Assembly: GCA_016875405.1 (NCBI GenBank)
Contig: VGRJ01000004.1
Span: 42,444-106,443, forward strand
From: Deltaproteobacteria bacterium
GTDB taxonomy: Bacteria > Myxococcota_A > Polyangia > Polyangiales > Polyangiaceae
Length of the DNA stretch: 64,000 nt
Direction of reading: 5' to 3'
Below the pieces are notes generated by a model. The model saw nothing but the letters and a program-made list of their open reading frames with translations. It ran no database searches and was not told the origin of the DNA. This document shows, in pieces, positions 53,116-61,205 of the stretch (position 1 is the first letter of the stretch; the number at the start of each line of letters is the position of its first letter). Made by a program: the position numbers and the translations under genes.

Positions 53116-54557
53116 GGCGCCGGGCCTCCCCGGTCGAGGAAGAACTCCGGCCTTCGGTAGCGCGCGACGCACCCGACATCGAGCCCATCCGCGGCGCCGC
53201 GCTCAAGGAAGTCCGCCACGAGGCGAGGCACGCAGCCGCGCGCCCACACGCCGTGGCCCGCCTGCGGGACGACGACGTGAGTCGAAGACGATAGCTCGGC
53301 CGCGAGGGCCTCCGCGAAGCGCGGTGGAGTCGCGGGGTCCGCAGCCCCTGAGAGCAAGAGGGTGGGCACGGCCAGCGGCTCGCGGGTAGTCGGGAGCGGC
53401 CGCGCGCGGACAGGCCACGCCGCGCACGCTTGACGAAAATCATCCACGAGCGCCGCGCCGAGTCGGCTCTTCCGCTCGGCCTCGCGCGCCGCATCGTCGA
53501 TGCGCGGGACGTCCTCGGCGCACGCCACTGAGAACAAAAGGCCAAGGCTCATCGACTCCTCGGCGCCACGCCCAAGCGTCACGGTTTGCCCGAAGAGCGC
53601 CTGGTAGCGCCCCGCCTCGACCTCGGCGAGCAGATAGGGGATCAGCGCCGCGAGCTCCGGGGCGTACAGGAGCCCTCGCAACGCGGCCGCGAGGCCGGCT
53701 CGCTCGACGCGGAGCGTCAGCGGAGCATCGGTGTCGGGGTGGCGAACGACGACCTCGGCCGGCGCGGCATCGAGGGCCGACAGTCGTCGCTCGAGCGCGC
53801 CGCGTCCGTCGGGGAAGGCCACGCGGCACGTCGCGTCCGCCTCGCAGTCACCAAACACCGCGTCGAGCGCTGCGTCCGCGTCGCGCCCGAAGGTCGCTCC
53901 GAGGACGAGCGAGGGCGGAGCGACTCCGTCGAGCACGAGCGCGCGGACACGCGAAGGGAATCGCCGCGCGTAGCCGAGCGCCACGCGAGTCCCGTACGAG
54001 ACCCCAAGGAGCTCGAGCCGCTCGTAGCCCATGACGTGCCTCACCCGCTCAAGGTCGGCGACGTGCGCGTCGGTGCCAAACAGCTCGAGCGAGCGCCCGG
54101 CCGAGCGTGGGGCGCAGCGCTTCGCCGCACGCGCGAGGCTCCCAGCCGCGAACGTCGCCGTGAGGTCATCGTCGCGCTCGCAGTCGAGCGGTTCGCTCGC
54201 GCCGGTTCCGCGGGCATCGAAGAGCAGCACGTCGCGCCCCTCGGCGATGGACTCGTAGAGCGGCCATAACCTCCCGAACGCCTCCGTCGCCGCCTGTCCG
54301 GGACCGCCCGCGAGCAGCACCAGCGCCTCACGAGCCGGCCCGGGTCTTCGCGCGCGAACGCGGACGATCCGTAGCGGCAACGTCGCCGCGCCGCCGGGGC
54401 TCTCCGGGACGACGACGACCCCGCACTCGGCCTCCCTCGTGATCCCCGGCAGCGTGCACGTGTCTCCCGACCACCCGCCAGGTGCGCGGCTCCGGTCGGT
54501 GCACCCAGCGAGGAGACCGCCGAGCGCCATCGCCGTGAGGGCGCGGAGGAACGCCAT
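53112..54557 (-). CDS. Alpha/beta-hydrolase lipoprotein, tripeptidyl-aminopeptidase/TAP-like
   Basis: 481 residues. Lipobox LLAGC (Cys19). The hydrolase core has LLAGGPGQAA (oxyanion loop), LLFDARGTGASEPLDC, LLGVSYGTRVALGYA with nucleophile Ser187, LLLSGAADPATPP with the Asp, and VVPQAGHGVWARGC with the His. This pattern fits secreted TAP/proline-iminopeptidase-like enzymes that cleave peptides or esters at the cell surface. First gene of the ABC operon by overlap with the ATPase. ATG 54557 gives a full signal peptide. Divergent from the polyprenol-kinase-like gene by 87 bases. Confidence 0.87.
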   Translation of the reverse strand: MAFLRALTAMALGGLLAGCTDRSRAPGGWSGDTCTLPGITREAECGVVVVPESPGGAATLPLRIVRVRARRPGPAREALVLLAGGPGQAATEAFGRLWPLYESIAEGRDVLLFDARGTGASEPLDCERDDDLTATFAAGSLARAAKRCAPRSAGRSLELFGTDAHVADLERVRHVMGYERLELLGVSYGTRVALGYARRFPSRVRALVLDGVAPPSLVLGATFGRDADAALDAVFGDCEADATCRVAFPDGRGALERRLSALDAAPAEVVVRHPDTDAPLTLRVERAGLAAALRGLLYAPELAALIPYLLAEVEAGRYQALFGQTVTLGRGAEESMSLGLLFSVACAEDVPRIDDAAREAERKSRLGAALVDDFRQACAAWPVRARPLPTTREPLAVPTLLLSGAADPATPPRFAEALAAELSSSTHVVVPQAGHGVWARGCVPRLVADFLERGAADGLDVGCVARYRRPEFFLDRGGPAP

Positions 54558-54644
54558 GAAGTTGGACCGTACCACGCGCTGACAGCATTGTGACTGGGGC
54601 CGGGCCCCCATAGCTGCTAAGGCACCGGCCTCAGACGGTGGATC

Positions 54645-55610
54645 ATGAGCATGACCCTCGCCCTTCAGAGCCGCCCGATCGCCATTGAGCTGCACCGGCT
54701 CTTGCGCGATCTCGACCCGTCGAGGTTCCGTCGGGAGCTCGAGGGCAAGGTGCGCGCGCGGATCGCAGACATGGCGGAGAAGTTCCGCCATGCGAGCCAG
54801 CGCTCCGCGGTCGCTGAGGGCGATGATCTTCCGTCGACGCTCGCCCATGTGGCCGAGGTCCTCGGCGAGGAGCTGCCCGCTCCCGAGCTCCCCGCCGACC
54901 AGGTCGTCGAGGCATGGACGGCCTATCGCAAGCGGCTCGGCCTCGCCTATGAGTCGTTGAGCCAGCGGCTCCGCACGCGCGAGGTCGAGCTGCCGAGCCT
55001 CCGCCCGACGAACTACGCGCGGAGTTTCGTGCACGTGGCGTGCGGCACCTCGAGCCTGTTGCTCGTCGAGCTCTTCTTGACCGATCGCATGCGCGCCATC
55101 GTGCCGGCGGCGTTCGCGTTGTTCTTCTGGTTCCTCGAGACGATTCGCCGCGTCTCCTCTCGCGCGAACACCTTCCTCATGTGGGTCTTCGGCAAGATCG
55201 CGCATCCACGTGAGGCGCATCACGTCAACTCGTCGACCTGGTACGGCACGTCGCTCGCGCTCCTCGGCCTGTTCTTCCCGCTGCCGGTGTGCGCCGTCGC
55301 CGTCGCCATCGTGGCGTACGCGGATCCGTCGGCGTCTCTCGTCGGGCGCCGCTGGGGTCGCACGAAGCTCGTCGGCGAGCGCTCGCTCGAGGGGACCGCG
55401 ACGTTCGCCATCGTCGGAACGCTCGTCGCGTTCCTCACGCTGCGGCTCTGGCACGCGGCCGAGTTCCCCCCGCTCCGTGCGCTCGCCGTCGCCGCACCCG
55501 CAGGCATCGTGGGCGCGATCGCTGAGCTCGTGAGCAAGAAGGTCGACGACAACTTCTCGGTCCCGATGTCCGCGGCGGTCGTCGCCTGGACGATGCTGCA
55601 GCTCGTCTGA
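54645..55610 (+). CDS. Dolichol/polyprenol kinase-like (CTP-transferase superfamily) membrane protein
   Basis: 321 residues. A soluble N-terminal arm of about 120 residues (RELEGKVRARIADMAEKFRH and helices) is followed by a membrane domain with several helices (HVACGTSSLLLVELFLTD, LALLGLFFPLPVCAVAVAIV). The family signatures are HVNSSTWYGTSLALL, YADPSASLVGRRWGRTKLVG and SLEGTATFAIVG. This combination is that of SEC59/VTE5/DgkA-like CTP- or ATP-dependent lipid kinases, which phosphorylate polyprenols, phytol or diacylglycerol. The substrate is unknown. Convergent with the deacetylase-family gene (23-base gap). Confidence 0.82.
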   Translation: MSMTLALQSRPIAIELHRLLRDLDPSRFRRELEGKVRARIADMAEKFRHASQRSAVAEGDDLPSTLAHVAEVLGEELPAPELPADQVVEAWTAYRKRLGLAYESLSQRLRTREVELPSLRPTNYARSFVHVACGTSSLLLVELFLTDRMRAIVPAAFALFFWFLETIRRVSSRANTFLMWVFGKIAHPREAHHVNSSTWYGTSLALLGLFFPLPVCAVAVAIVAYADPSASLVGRRWGRTKLVGERSLEGTATFAIVGTLVAFLTLRLWHAAEFPPLRALAVAAPAGIVGAIAELVSKKVDDNFSVPMSAAVVAWTMLQLV

Positions 55611-55633
55611 GCGGCGACGCGTCGCTCGGGTAA

Positions 55634-56647
55634 CTACTCGAGCCCCCAGCTCGCGGCGTGCTCGCGGCGAACTGCCGCGACCACCCTCGCACCGGCAGCG
55701 CTCGGAGGTCTTTCGATCGCGGGGACCTCCCCGCCCGCGAGCACTTCGGCCGCGGCGCGCAAGCTCTTCGGCATGGCGTCGAGGTCGTAGCCGCCCTCGA
55801 GGACGAGCACGATGCGCCCGGCCGCGTGGCGACGGGCAACATCCCTCACGATCCCAGTCATGGCGGCGTATCCGCTCTCACTTAGCGACATGCCCGCGAG
55901 CGGGTCGGCGTCGTGCGCGTCGAAGCCCGCCGACACGAGCACGAGGTCCGGCTTGAACACGTCGGTGATCGGTACGAGCACCTCGCGCAGCGCGTGCAGG
56001 TAATCGGCTTCATCGAGGCCACCGGGGAAGGGGACGTTCACCGTGTAGCCGCGGCCCTCCCCGCGCCCGACCTCGTGGAGCGCGCCGGTGCCCGGGTAGA
56101 GCGGGTGCTGGTGCAGGCTCATGAAGAGCACGTCGCGCCGCTCTTCGAAAATGTGCTGCGTGCCGTTGCCGTGATGCACATCCCAATCGAGGATGAGAAC
56201 GCGTGCGCAACCGAGCTCGGCGAGCGCGTGCGCCGCCGCGACGGCCACGTTGTTGAAAAAGCAAAAACCCATCGCTGCGTCGGCCTCGGCGTGGTGACCG
56301 GGCGGCCTCACGAGCGCGATGGCCTCGGAGCCTGCGCCTCGAAAGACATGCTCGGTGGCCTCGATCGCTGCGCCCGCCGCGAGGTACGCCGCGTCGATGG
56401 AACCCGCCGACGCATGCGTGTCTGGGTCGAGGGTGAGGGCGCGACCTCGCAGCTCGCGGAGGCGAGCCACGTAGGCTCGATGGTGCACGCGCTCGAGCTC
56501 GCGACAGGTCGCCTCGCGGGGCTCGCGCCAGCTCGTGCGCGGGAGGCCGACGAGCGCCTGCGCGGCACGGCGGAGCCGCTCGGGCGACTCGGGGTGCGAG
56601 GGCCCCGGGTCGTGCTCGACCATGCGCTCCGAGTGGACGATCAGCAT
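55634..56647 (-). CDS. Histone-deacetylase-family amidohydrolase (class II/AcuC-like)
   Basis: 337 residues. Active-site sequence is complete: VRPPGHHAEADAAMGFCFFN, ILDWDVHHGNGTQHIFE (His pair and metal Asp), SLHQHPLYPGTG, VSAGFDAHDADPLAG (metal Asp) and LVLEGGYD. These enzymes remove acetyl groups from lysines or polyamines with a zinc ion; the bacterial substrates are mostly unknown. The start ATG 56647 shares one base with the kinase stop (TGATG), so the two should be coupled. Polyamine deacetylation is an alternative role. Cytoplasmic. Confidence 0.92.
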   Translation of the reverse strand: MLIVHSERMVEHDPGPSHPESPERLRRAAQALVGLPRTSWREPREATCRELERVHHRAYVARLRELRGRALTLDPDTHASAGSIDAAYLAAGAAIEATEHVFRGAGSEAIALVRPPGHHAEADAAMGFCFFNNVAVAAAHALAELGCARVLILDWDVHHGNGTQHIFEERRDVLFMSLHQHPLYPGTGALHEVGRGEGRGYTVNVPFPGGLDEADYLHALREVLVPITDVFKPDLVLVSAGFDAHDADPLAGMSLSESGYAAMTGIVRDVARRHAAGRIVLVLEGGYDLDAMPKSLRAAAEVLAGGEVPAIERPPSAAGARVVAAVRREHAASWGLE

Positions 56648-58080
56648 CAGAAGCCCCGATCGACGGTCGTAGAAGGTACGTCGTTCGGGGGCACGGGGGC
56701 GACGGGCTGCGACGTGCGCGGGCTCACGGGCGCGGTCGGCTTGACGCGCTCCTTCGCGGAGCGCGGAGGCGCCACGAGCGTGGGGGCGGCCGAAGGCGCG
56801 AAGGGTGGCGCCTCGACAGAGACCGGGGCGCGAGGCGTGTTCGAGGCGACGTCAGCCTCGCGCTCGTCGGCTCGGCTCGATGCACCGGCGTGCGCGGCCT
56901 TCGTCACGCGCGGCTCCGATGCCGACGTCGTGTCGGTAGGCGGGAGAGCGGCCGGCACCGCGGCCTGCGAGAGCCGACCGCCGCCGAGCCTCAAGAAGCC
57001 CGCCGCGCCCAGCACACCGACGATCATGGCCGCGCCGCCGACGAGCACGGCCTTCGATACGAGGTGGTTCGTCGGGACGACGAGCACGCTCGCGGGCGGC
57101 GCGGCGCCACGACGCATGCTGCTGGACGGGGGCGCGTCCCACTCCTCCGCGATCGCCTCTCCTCGCCCGAAGTCCGAGGACGGGCGCGAGAAGGCGCCCA
57201 CCTCGTCGCTCACGACAGGTCCGCTCGCGGCCGCTTCGCGCAGAGCATCCGCGAGCTCCTTCGCCGTCTGAAAGCGGTGGTCGGGAAGCTGCGCGAGCGC
57301 GCGGTTCATCCAGGCGTCGATGGTCGAAGGGAGCGTCGCCTCGAGGTAGCTCGGGGCGAGGAAGCTTCCGCGTGAGATGGCAACGCAGAGCGCGCCGAGC
57401 GTCACCCCTTCGAACGGGACCTCGCCCGTGAGCGCGTGGTAAGCGACGACGCCGAGCGACCAGAGGTCCGAGCGCGCGTCGACATGCTTTCCCGAGAGCA
57501 CCTGCTCGGGGCTCATGTACGAGGGCGTGCCGACGAGGGTGCCGGTCACGGTGACGACGCTTTGGGTCGTCTGCCGCATATGCTTCGCGATGCCGAAGTC
57601 GAGCACCTTGACGAACAGCTCCTCGTCGTCGTCTTGCCGCACGATGAAGATGTTGTCGGGCTTGATGTCGCGGTGCACGATCCCGACCGCGTGGGCGCGC
57701 GTCAGCGCCTTCGCGACCTGCGTGAGGACGCTCACCGCCTCGGCCATCGTCAGCTTGCCGTCGCGATCGAGGCGGGCGCCGAGATCCTCGCCTTCGAGCA
57801 GCTCCATGACGATGTAGGGCGTCCCGTCGCGCGTCATGCCGTGATCGAGGATCTGCACGACGTGGGGGCTCTTGATCATCGCCGCAGCCATCGCCTCGCG
57901 ATTGAAGCGCGCGACGAGCTCGGGCGAGCTTCCCACGAGCTCTGTGGCGATGAACTTCACCGCGACCTCCACCCGAAGCGAGAGGTGCTCGGCGACCCAC
58001 ACCGAGGCCATGCCCCCCTCTCCTAGTCGCCGCTTCAGCCTGAGGTTTTCGGTGACGTGGACGCCGGGTTCGAGATCCAT
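56647..58080 (-). CDS. Ser/Thr protein kinase with C-terminal transmembrane segment
   Basis: 477 residues. Kinase domain (about 12-275): GEGGMASVW glycine loop, VAVKF (Lys42), HRDIKPDN (Asp138), DFGIAKH (Asp161), GTPSYMSPEQ and SDLWSLGVVAYHALTG, all intact. A single helix follows at about 337-358 (AVLVGGAAMIVGVLGAAGFL), then a Pro/Ala/Ser tail outside the membrane. This Hanks-type architecture is typical of myxobacteria. It overlaps the deacetylase-family gene downstream (TGATG), so it may control that enzyme, which is inference. ATG 58080 is directly before the conserved start. Confidence 0.94.
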   Translation of the reverse strand: MDLEPGVHVTENLRLKRRLGEGGMASVWVAEHLSLRVEVAVKFIATELVGSSPELVARFNREAMAAAMIKSPHVVQILDHGMTRDGTPYIVMELLEGEDLGARLDRDGKLTMAEAVSVLTQVAKALTRAHAVGIVHRDIKPDNIFIVRQDDDEELFVKVLDFGIAKHMRQTTQSVVTVTGTLVGTPSYMSPEQVLSGKHVDARSDLWSLGVVAYHALTGEVPFEGVTLGALCVAISRGSFLAPSYLEATLPSTIDAWMNRALAQLPDHRFQTAKELADALREAAASGPVVSDEVGAFSRPSSDFGRGEAIAEEWDAPPSSSMRRGAAPPASVLVVPTNHLVSKAVLVGGAAMIVGVLGAAGFLRLGGGRLSQAAVPAALPPTDTTSASEPRVTKAAHAGASSRADEREADVASNTPRAPVSVEAPPFAPSAAPTLVAPPRSAKERVKPTAPVSPRTSQPVAPVPPNDVPSTTVDRGF

Positions 58081-58168
58081 GGCATCACCATCTTACATTG
58101 TGTCGCACCTTTACACACATTTCGCGCAAAGGTCTTCCGCCGAGACCTTCGGGCCCAACGCCGGCGGT

Positions 58169-58792
58169 TCAGCGACACATGCCGTCGACGGCCGTGCACA
58201 TCTTCTGCGCGGCGCAGGCCTCGCCGCGCGCGCAGTCGTCGTTGGTCACCGCCGCACAGAGGACGACCGTCCCATCGGTGACGTCGCGCGACGCCGCCGT
58301 ACACTGCCCAAAGCGCACGCACGCCTGCGAGTGCGCGCAGTCCTCGGACGACACCACCTGGCAGGCGTCGCCGCGCACCGAGCAGCGCCCGAGCCGCTCG
58401 CAGATCTGCGAGGCCTTGCAGTCCTCGGGGCCGCCGGGCACGCAGGCGATCGCCACGTTCTGGCTCCAGCGGCAGCGCCCCGACGCCTTGCACTGCTCGG
58501 AGGCACGGCAGTCCTCGTCGCTCGTCACCGCGCACACGCCGCCCTCGAGGTGGCACATGCCGTTCGACTTGCACACGTCGGAGCCAGCGCAGTCGGCGCT
58601 GGTCCGCGGGCGACACGCCTGGGCCTGCGGGTCGAAGCCGCAGAGCCCCGCGATCTTGCACTGCGATGCGCATCGTACGACGCCTTGCCGCTCGCGGTCG
58701 CGCGCGGCGAGCTGTCCCTTCACGAGCGTGATGCCGCCTGCGAGGAGCAGCGTCGTCGCGATCCCGGCGCCCCAGCCGAACTCGAACTTCAT
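58169..58792 (-). CDS. Membrane-anchored Cys-rich repeat protein
   Basis: 207 residues. An N-terminal helix (IATTLLLAGGITLV) acts as signal or anchor. From residue about 40 there are about five repeats with the pattern DC-x2-S-x2-C-x3-G-x-C, for example DCAGSDVCKSNGMC, DCRASEQCKASGRC, DCKASQICERLGRC, DCAHSQACVRFGQC and DCARGEACAAQKMC. Each unit is followed by a further C. Disulfide-bonded modules on the outer side of the membrane are likely. The repeats are unnamed to me. 88 bases upstream, on the same strand, of the kinase gene; the two may be functionally linked. Confidence 0.75.
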   Translation of the reverse strand: MKFEFGWGAGIATTLLLAGGITLVKGQLAARDRERQGVVRCASQCKIAGLCGFDPQAQACRPRTSADCAGSDVCKSNGMCHLEGGVCAVTSDEDCRASEQCKASGRCRWSQNVAIACVPGGPEDCKASQICERLGRCSVRGDACQVVSSEDCAHSQACVRFGQCTAASRDVTDGTVVLCAAVTNDDCARGEACAAQKMCTAVDGMCR

Positions 58793-58891
58793 CCGTGTCT
58801 TTGCCCGCCTCTCGCGGAGACTCTAGCCCGAAACGGCCCCGTCGCACCCGCCTCTACCGCTCCGCGTGCGACGCTTGCTATTGTCTCGATC

Positions 58892-59947
58892 ATGAGTCGA
58901 CGTCACGCCCTCGCCCTCCTCGCCTGCCTCACTCACGTCGCGTGCGGCGGCTCGTCGTCGGACGCGACGAGCGGAGGCGGCGGCTCCACGACGACCGCGA
59001 CAACCGCGACCGCGACGAGCGGCTCCGGGGGTGACGGCGCGACGAGCACGACGAGCGGCGGTGATCTGACCTGCCCCATCGGCGAGCTGTGCCTCGAGCC
59101 GCCGGCGTCGGGCTTCCAGGTCACGACGGTGGGCGACGCGATCCAGCCCGGCGAAGACGTCGAATACTGCGAGGTCGTCGCGCTCCCCGGTGGTCCGGAC
59201 GACACCTACTTCGTCGAGGGCTTCGAGCTCGCGATGACGTCGTTCAGCCACCACCTCATCGTCGCGGCAGCCATGCCCGACAGCGCGACCGAGCAGGCGA
59301 TCACGCCTGGAATGAAGCAAAAATGCTACGGCGCGGACGTGTTCGGCGGCGACATCACCGGCGTCACCGGAAGCCAGAAGCCGCACCACGAAGAGCAGTT
59401 CCCGCCGGGCGTGGGCAAGCGCTTCAAGGGCGGTCAGAAGCTCATCTTCGACTATCACTACTTCAACAGCTCGAGCTCGCCCGTGAAGGCTCGCGCCGCG
59501 GTGAACTTCAAGACCGTCGATGCCTCCATGGTGACGCGCGAGGCGCACGCGTTCGGCTTCTACAACCTCGGCTTCTCGGTTCCGCCAAACAGCACGAAGT
59601 CGTTCTCCGGCGAGTGCCGGTTCAAGCACGACGTGATGGTCTCGAAGCTCACACGCCACACCCACCAGTGGGGCAAAGACTTCAGCGTGGCCTACGCCGG
59701 TGGCGCGAAGGACGGCGAGCACATCTGGACCACGCCGAACTACGAAGACACCGATCACCTGTTCGCGGAGCCGGTGCTGATGAAGGCGGGTGAGGGCTTC
59801 CGCTTCAGCTGCGAGTTCGCGAACACCACCGCGAAGACGCTGAAGTTCGGCCTCACCGCGAGCGACGAGATGTGCATCCTGTTCGGCACGTGGTTCACCC
59901 CGATGATCGGCGCGCCCGAAGAAGACCAGGACTGCATCACCGACTGA
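58892..59947 (+). CDS. Lipoprotein related to copper type II ascorbate-dependent monooxygenases
   Basis: 351 residues from ATG 58892. Lipobox CLTHVAC, a Ser/Thr/Gly linker, then a region with the His arrangement of PHM/DBH-type copper enzymes: TSFSHHLIVAAAM, KPHHEEQFPPGVG, LIFDYHYFN, RHTHQWGKDF and a Met-containing DEMCILFGTWF. Motifs of this type occur as Cu-His sites in the family (HxH and Met ligands). Whether both copper sites are complete I cannot verify. Expected outside the cytoplasm. A candidate hairpin terminator overlaps the stop (59947-59980). Confidence 0.65.
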   Translation: MSRRHALALLACLTHVACGGSSSDATSGGGGSTTTATTATATSGSGGDGATSTTSGGDLTCPIGELCLEPPASGFQVTTVGDAIQPGEDVEYCEVVALPGGPDDTYFVEGFELAMTSFSHHLIVAAAMPDSATEQAITPGMKQKCYGADVFGGDITGVTGSQKPHHEEQFPPGVGKRFKGGQKLIFDYHYFNSSSSPVKARAAVNFKTVDASMVTREAHAFGFYNLGFSVPPNSTKSFSGECRFKHDVMVSKLTRHTHQWGKDFSVAYAGGAKDGEHIWTTPNYEDTDHLFAEPVLMKAGEGFRFSCEFANTTAKTLKFGLTASDEMCILFGTWFTPMIGAPEEDQDCITD

Positions 59948-59980
59948 GCGGCGCGGCTCGCCCCCGGTCGCGACGCCGCT
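59947..59980 (+). terminator. Hairpin at the end of the copper-enzyme-like gene
   Basis: AGCGGCG (59947-59953) pairs with CGCCGCT (59974-59980) around a 20-base loop. It starts at the last base of the stop codon. No T-run. Confidence 0.4.
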
Positions 59981-60018
59981 CGAGCTTCACGGGACGCGCC
60001 CGGCCGAACGTCCGTGCT

Positions 60019-60065
60019 CGTCGACGAGGCGCCACCGCGATGGGGCAGCGACGCCTCCCTCGACG
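60019..60065 (-). terminator. Hairpin downstream of the small secreted protein gene
   Basis: CGTCGA-C-GAGGCG (60019-60031) pairs with CGCCTC-CC-TCGACG (60052-60065) around a 20-base loop. For the minus-strand gene ending at 60075 this is just after the stop, and together with the 59947 hairpin it separates the two convergent genes. Confidence 0.4.
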
Positions 60066-60074
60066 ACTCCGACA

Positions 60075-60371
60075 TCACTTGCGGGGGCGCTTGTTCTCGG
60101 CCGGACCCGAGTGGGTGTCGTCGAAGGCGATGCCCTTCTTGACCTCCTCGATCGCCTCCTTCGTGAGCGCGATCGCCTTCACGCGATGGCCACCCTTGTC
60201 CGCGGTCGCCGCCTCGAGCGAGCGATGAGCCGCCTCGAGGGACTGGAGCGCGGCCTGCATGTTCGGCTGCGGACCGGCGGACGCGACGGAGACGAGCGCA
60301 CCACGGCCAGCGACGAACGCGAGGGCGCCCGCGAGAACGAGGGTCGAAATCTTCCAAACGTTGAGCTTCAC
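60075..60371 (-). CDS. Small secreted protein, unknown function
   Basis: 98 residues from GTG 60371, with AGAGGAAG as ribosome site (60375-60382). Signal-like hydrophobic stretch ISTLVLAGALAFVAGRGALVSVASA. The mature part contains MQAALQSLEAAHRSLEAATA and AIALTKEAIEEVKKGIAFDD, amphipathic helices with regularly spaced acidic and basic residues, and a basic end. A helical coiled-coil periplasmic protein is the best description. No family recognised. Separate from the downstream and upstream genes by hairpins. Confidence 0.65.
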   Translation of the reverse strand: MKLNVWKISTLVLAGALAFVAGRGALVSVASAGPQPNMQAALQSLEAAHRSLEAATADKGGHRVKAIALTKEAIEEVKKGIAFDDTHSGPAENKRPRK

Positions 60372-60500
60372 GGCTTCCTCTTCTGGGTTCGGGCGCGCGT
60401 CACTGCGGCCCGCGCCGCGTAGGAAGTCACGGCGAAGCCGCCGACACAAGGCTGCTCACGAGCGAGGCACGGTCACGACGCGCTCCCCTCGAAATGGCGT

Positions 60501-60530
60501 GGGCCCCACAGGCGCTAGCCTGCGAGGCCC
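60501..60530 (-). terminator. Two-step hairpin after the LPP20-like operon
   Basis: GGGCC/GGCCC (60501-60505 with 60526-60530) and CAGGC/GCCTG (60509-60513 with 60518-60522) form two stacked stems separated by a symmetric 3x3 internal loop, with a four-base loop (GCTA). It lies about 50 bases past the stop of the last gene in the minus-strand operon. The 209-base gap holds nothing else I can support. Confidence 0.5.
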
Positions 60531-60580
60531 TGGGCTCGCCGCGACGCACGGAGCGCCTCGGCGTCACGCCCCACCAACGG

Positions 60581-61168
60581 TCAGCGTGGACCGACGCGGT
60601 TGTCGAGGCTGCGCCACGAGTTCTGAGCGCGCGAGGAGATCCCCTGCCGCACCTTCTCGTCGAGCTGGCCCATCTGATTGACGCTGTCCTTGAACCGCTC
60701 GACGTCGAGGCACACGAGCGAGTGCAGCGTCGAGGTGCTCGAGATCCAGGTGTCGACCACCTGCGAGCCCGCGAGCGACACCTGCGTCAGCTGACGCGAG
60801 ACGTCCTCGATGTGCTGCTCGTCGTTGCCCGCCGTGCCGAACTGCTCGCCCCCCGTCGTCGTCGACTGGTAGTCGCGGATCATCGCGGCCACCTTGGTCT
60901 GGATGCTGCGAGCGAGCGCCGTACGAGCACGCCCCTGAGCACCGGTCTGCGCCATCGAGATGTTGCGCGTGCCGCTGACCGAGCCCTCCGAGCAGAGGTT
61001 GCGTCCGTCGGCCGTCCCCGAGTTGGTGACCCAGGCCGGCGCCGGGTTGCCCTGCGCGTCGACGAGCTCACCGGCGAGGTTGCCCGACTCCGGGGTGACC
61101 GCGGTGGTATGAGCGCCGCCGCCACACGCCGTCGCGACGAGCGCGAGGACGATGCAAATTCGAGTCAT
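60581..61168 (-). CDS. LPP20-like lipoprotein, small
   Basis: 195 residues from ATG 61168, behind AAGGAG (9-base spacing). Lipobox ALVATAC. The sequence PAPAWVTNSGTADGRNLCSE and SVSGTRNISMAQTGAQGRART matches the LPP20 pattern (P-x-W-V, then a G(V/T)G/A-type segment followed by AxxxAR). LPP20 is a lipoprotein family of Helicobacter and relatives, often with unknown role. The C-terminal part has IQTKVAAMIRDYQSTTTGGE and FGTAGNDEQHIEDVSRQLTQ. Last gene of a three-gene minus-strand operon, 37 bases after the previous stop. Confidence 0.7.
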   Translation of the reverse strand: MTRICIVLALVATACGGGAHTTAVTPESGNLAGELVDAQGNPAPAWVTNSGTADGRNLCSEGSVSGTRNISMAQTGAQGRARTALARSIQTKVAAMIRDYQSTTTGGEQFGTAGNDEQHIEDVSRQLTQVSLAGSQVVDTWISSTSTLHSLVCLDVERFKDSVNQMGQLDEKVRQGISSRAQNSWRSLDNRVGPR

Positions 61169-61205
61169 GTTCTGATTCTCCTTGGGTCGAACGTTGCGCT
61201 CGCGC

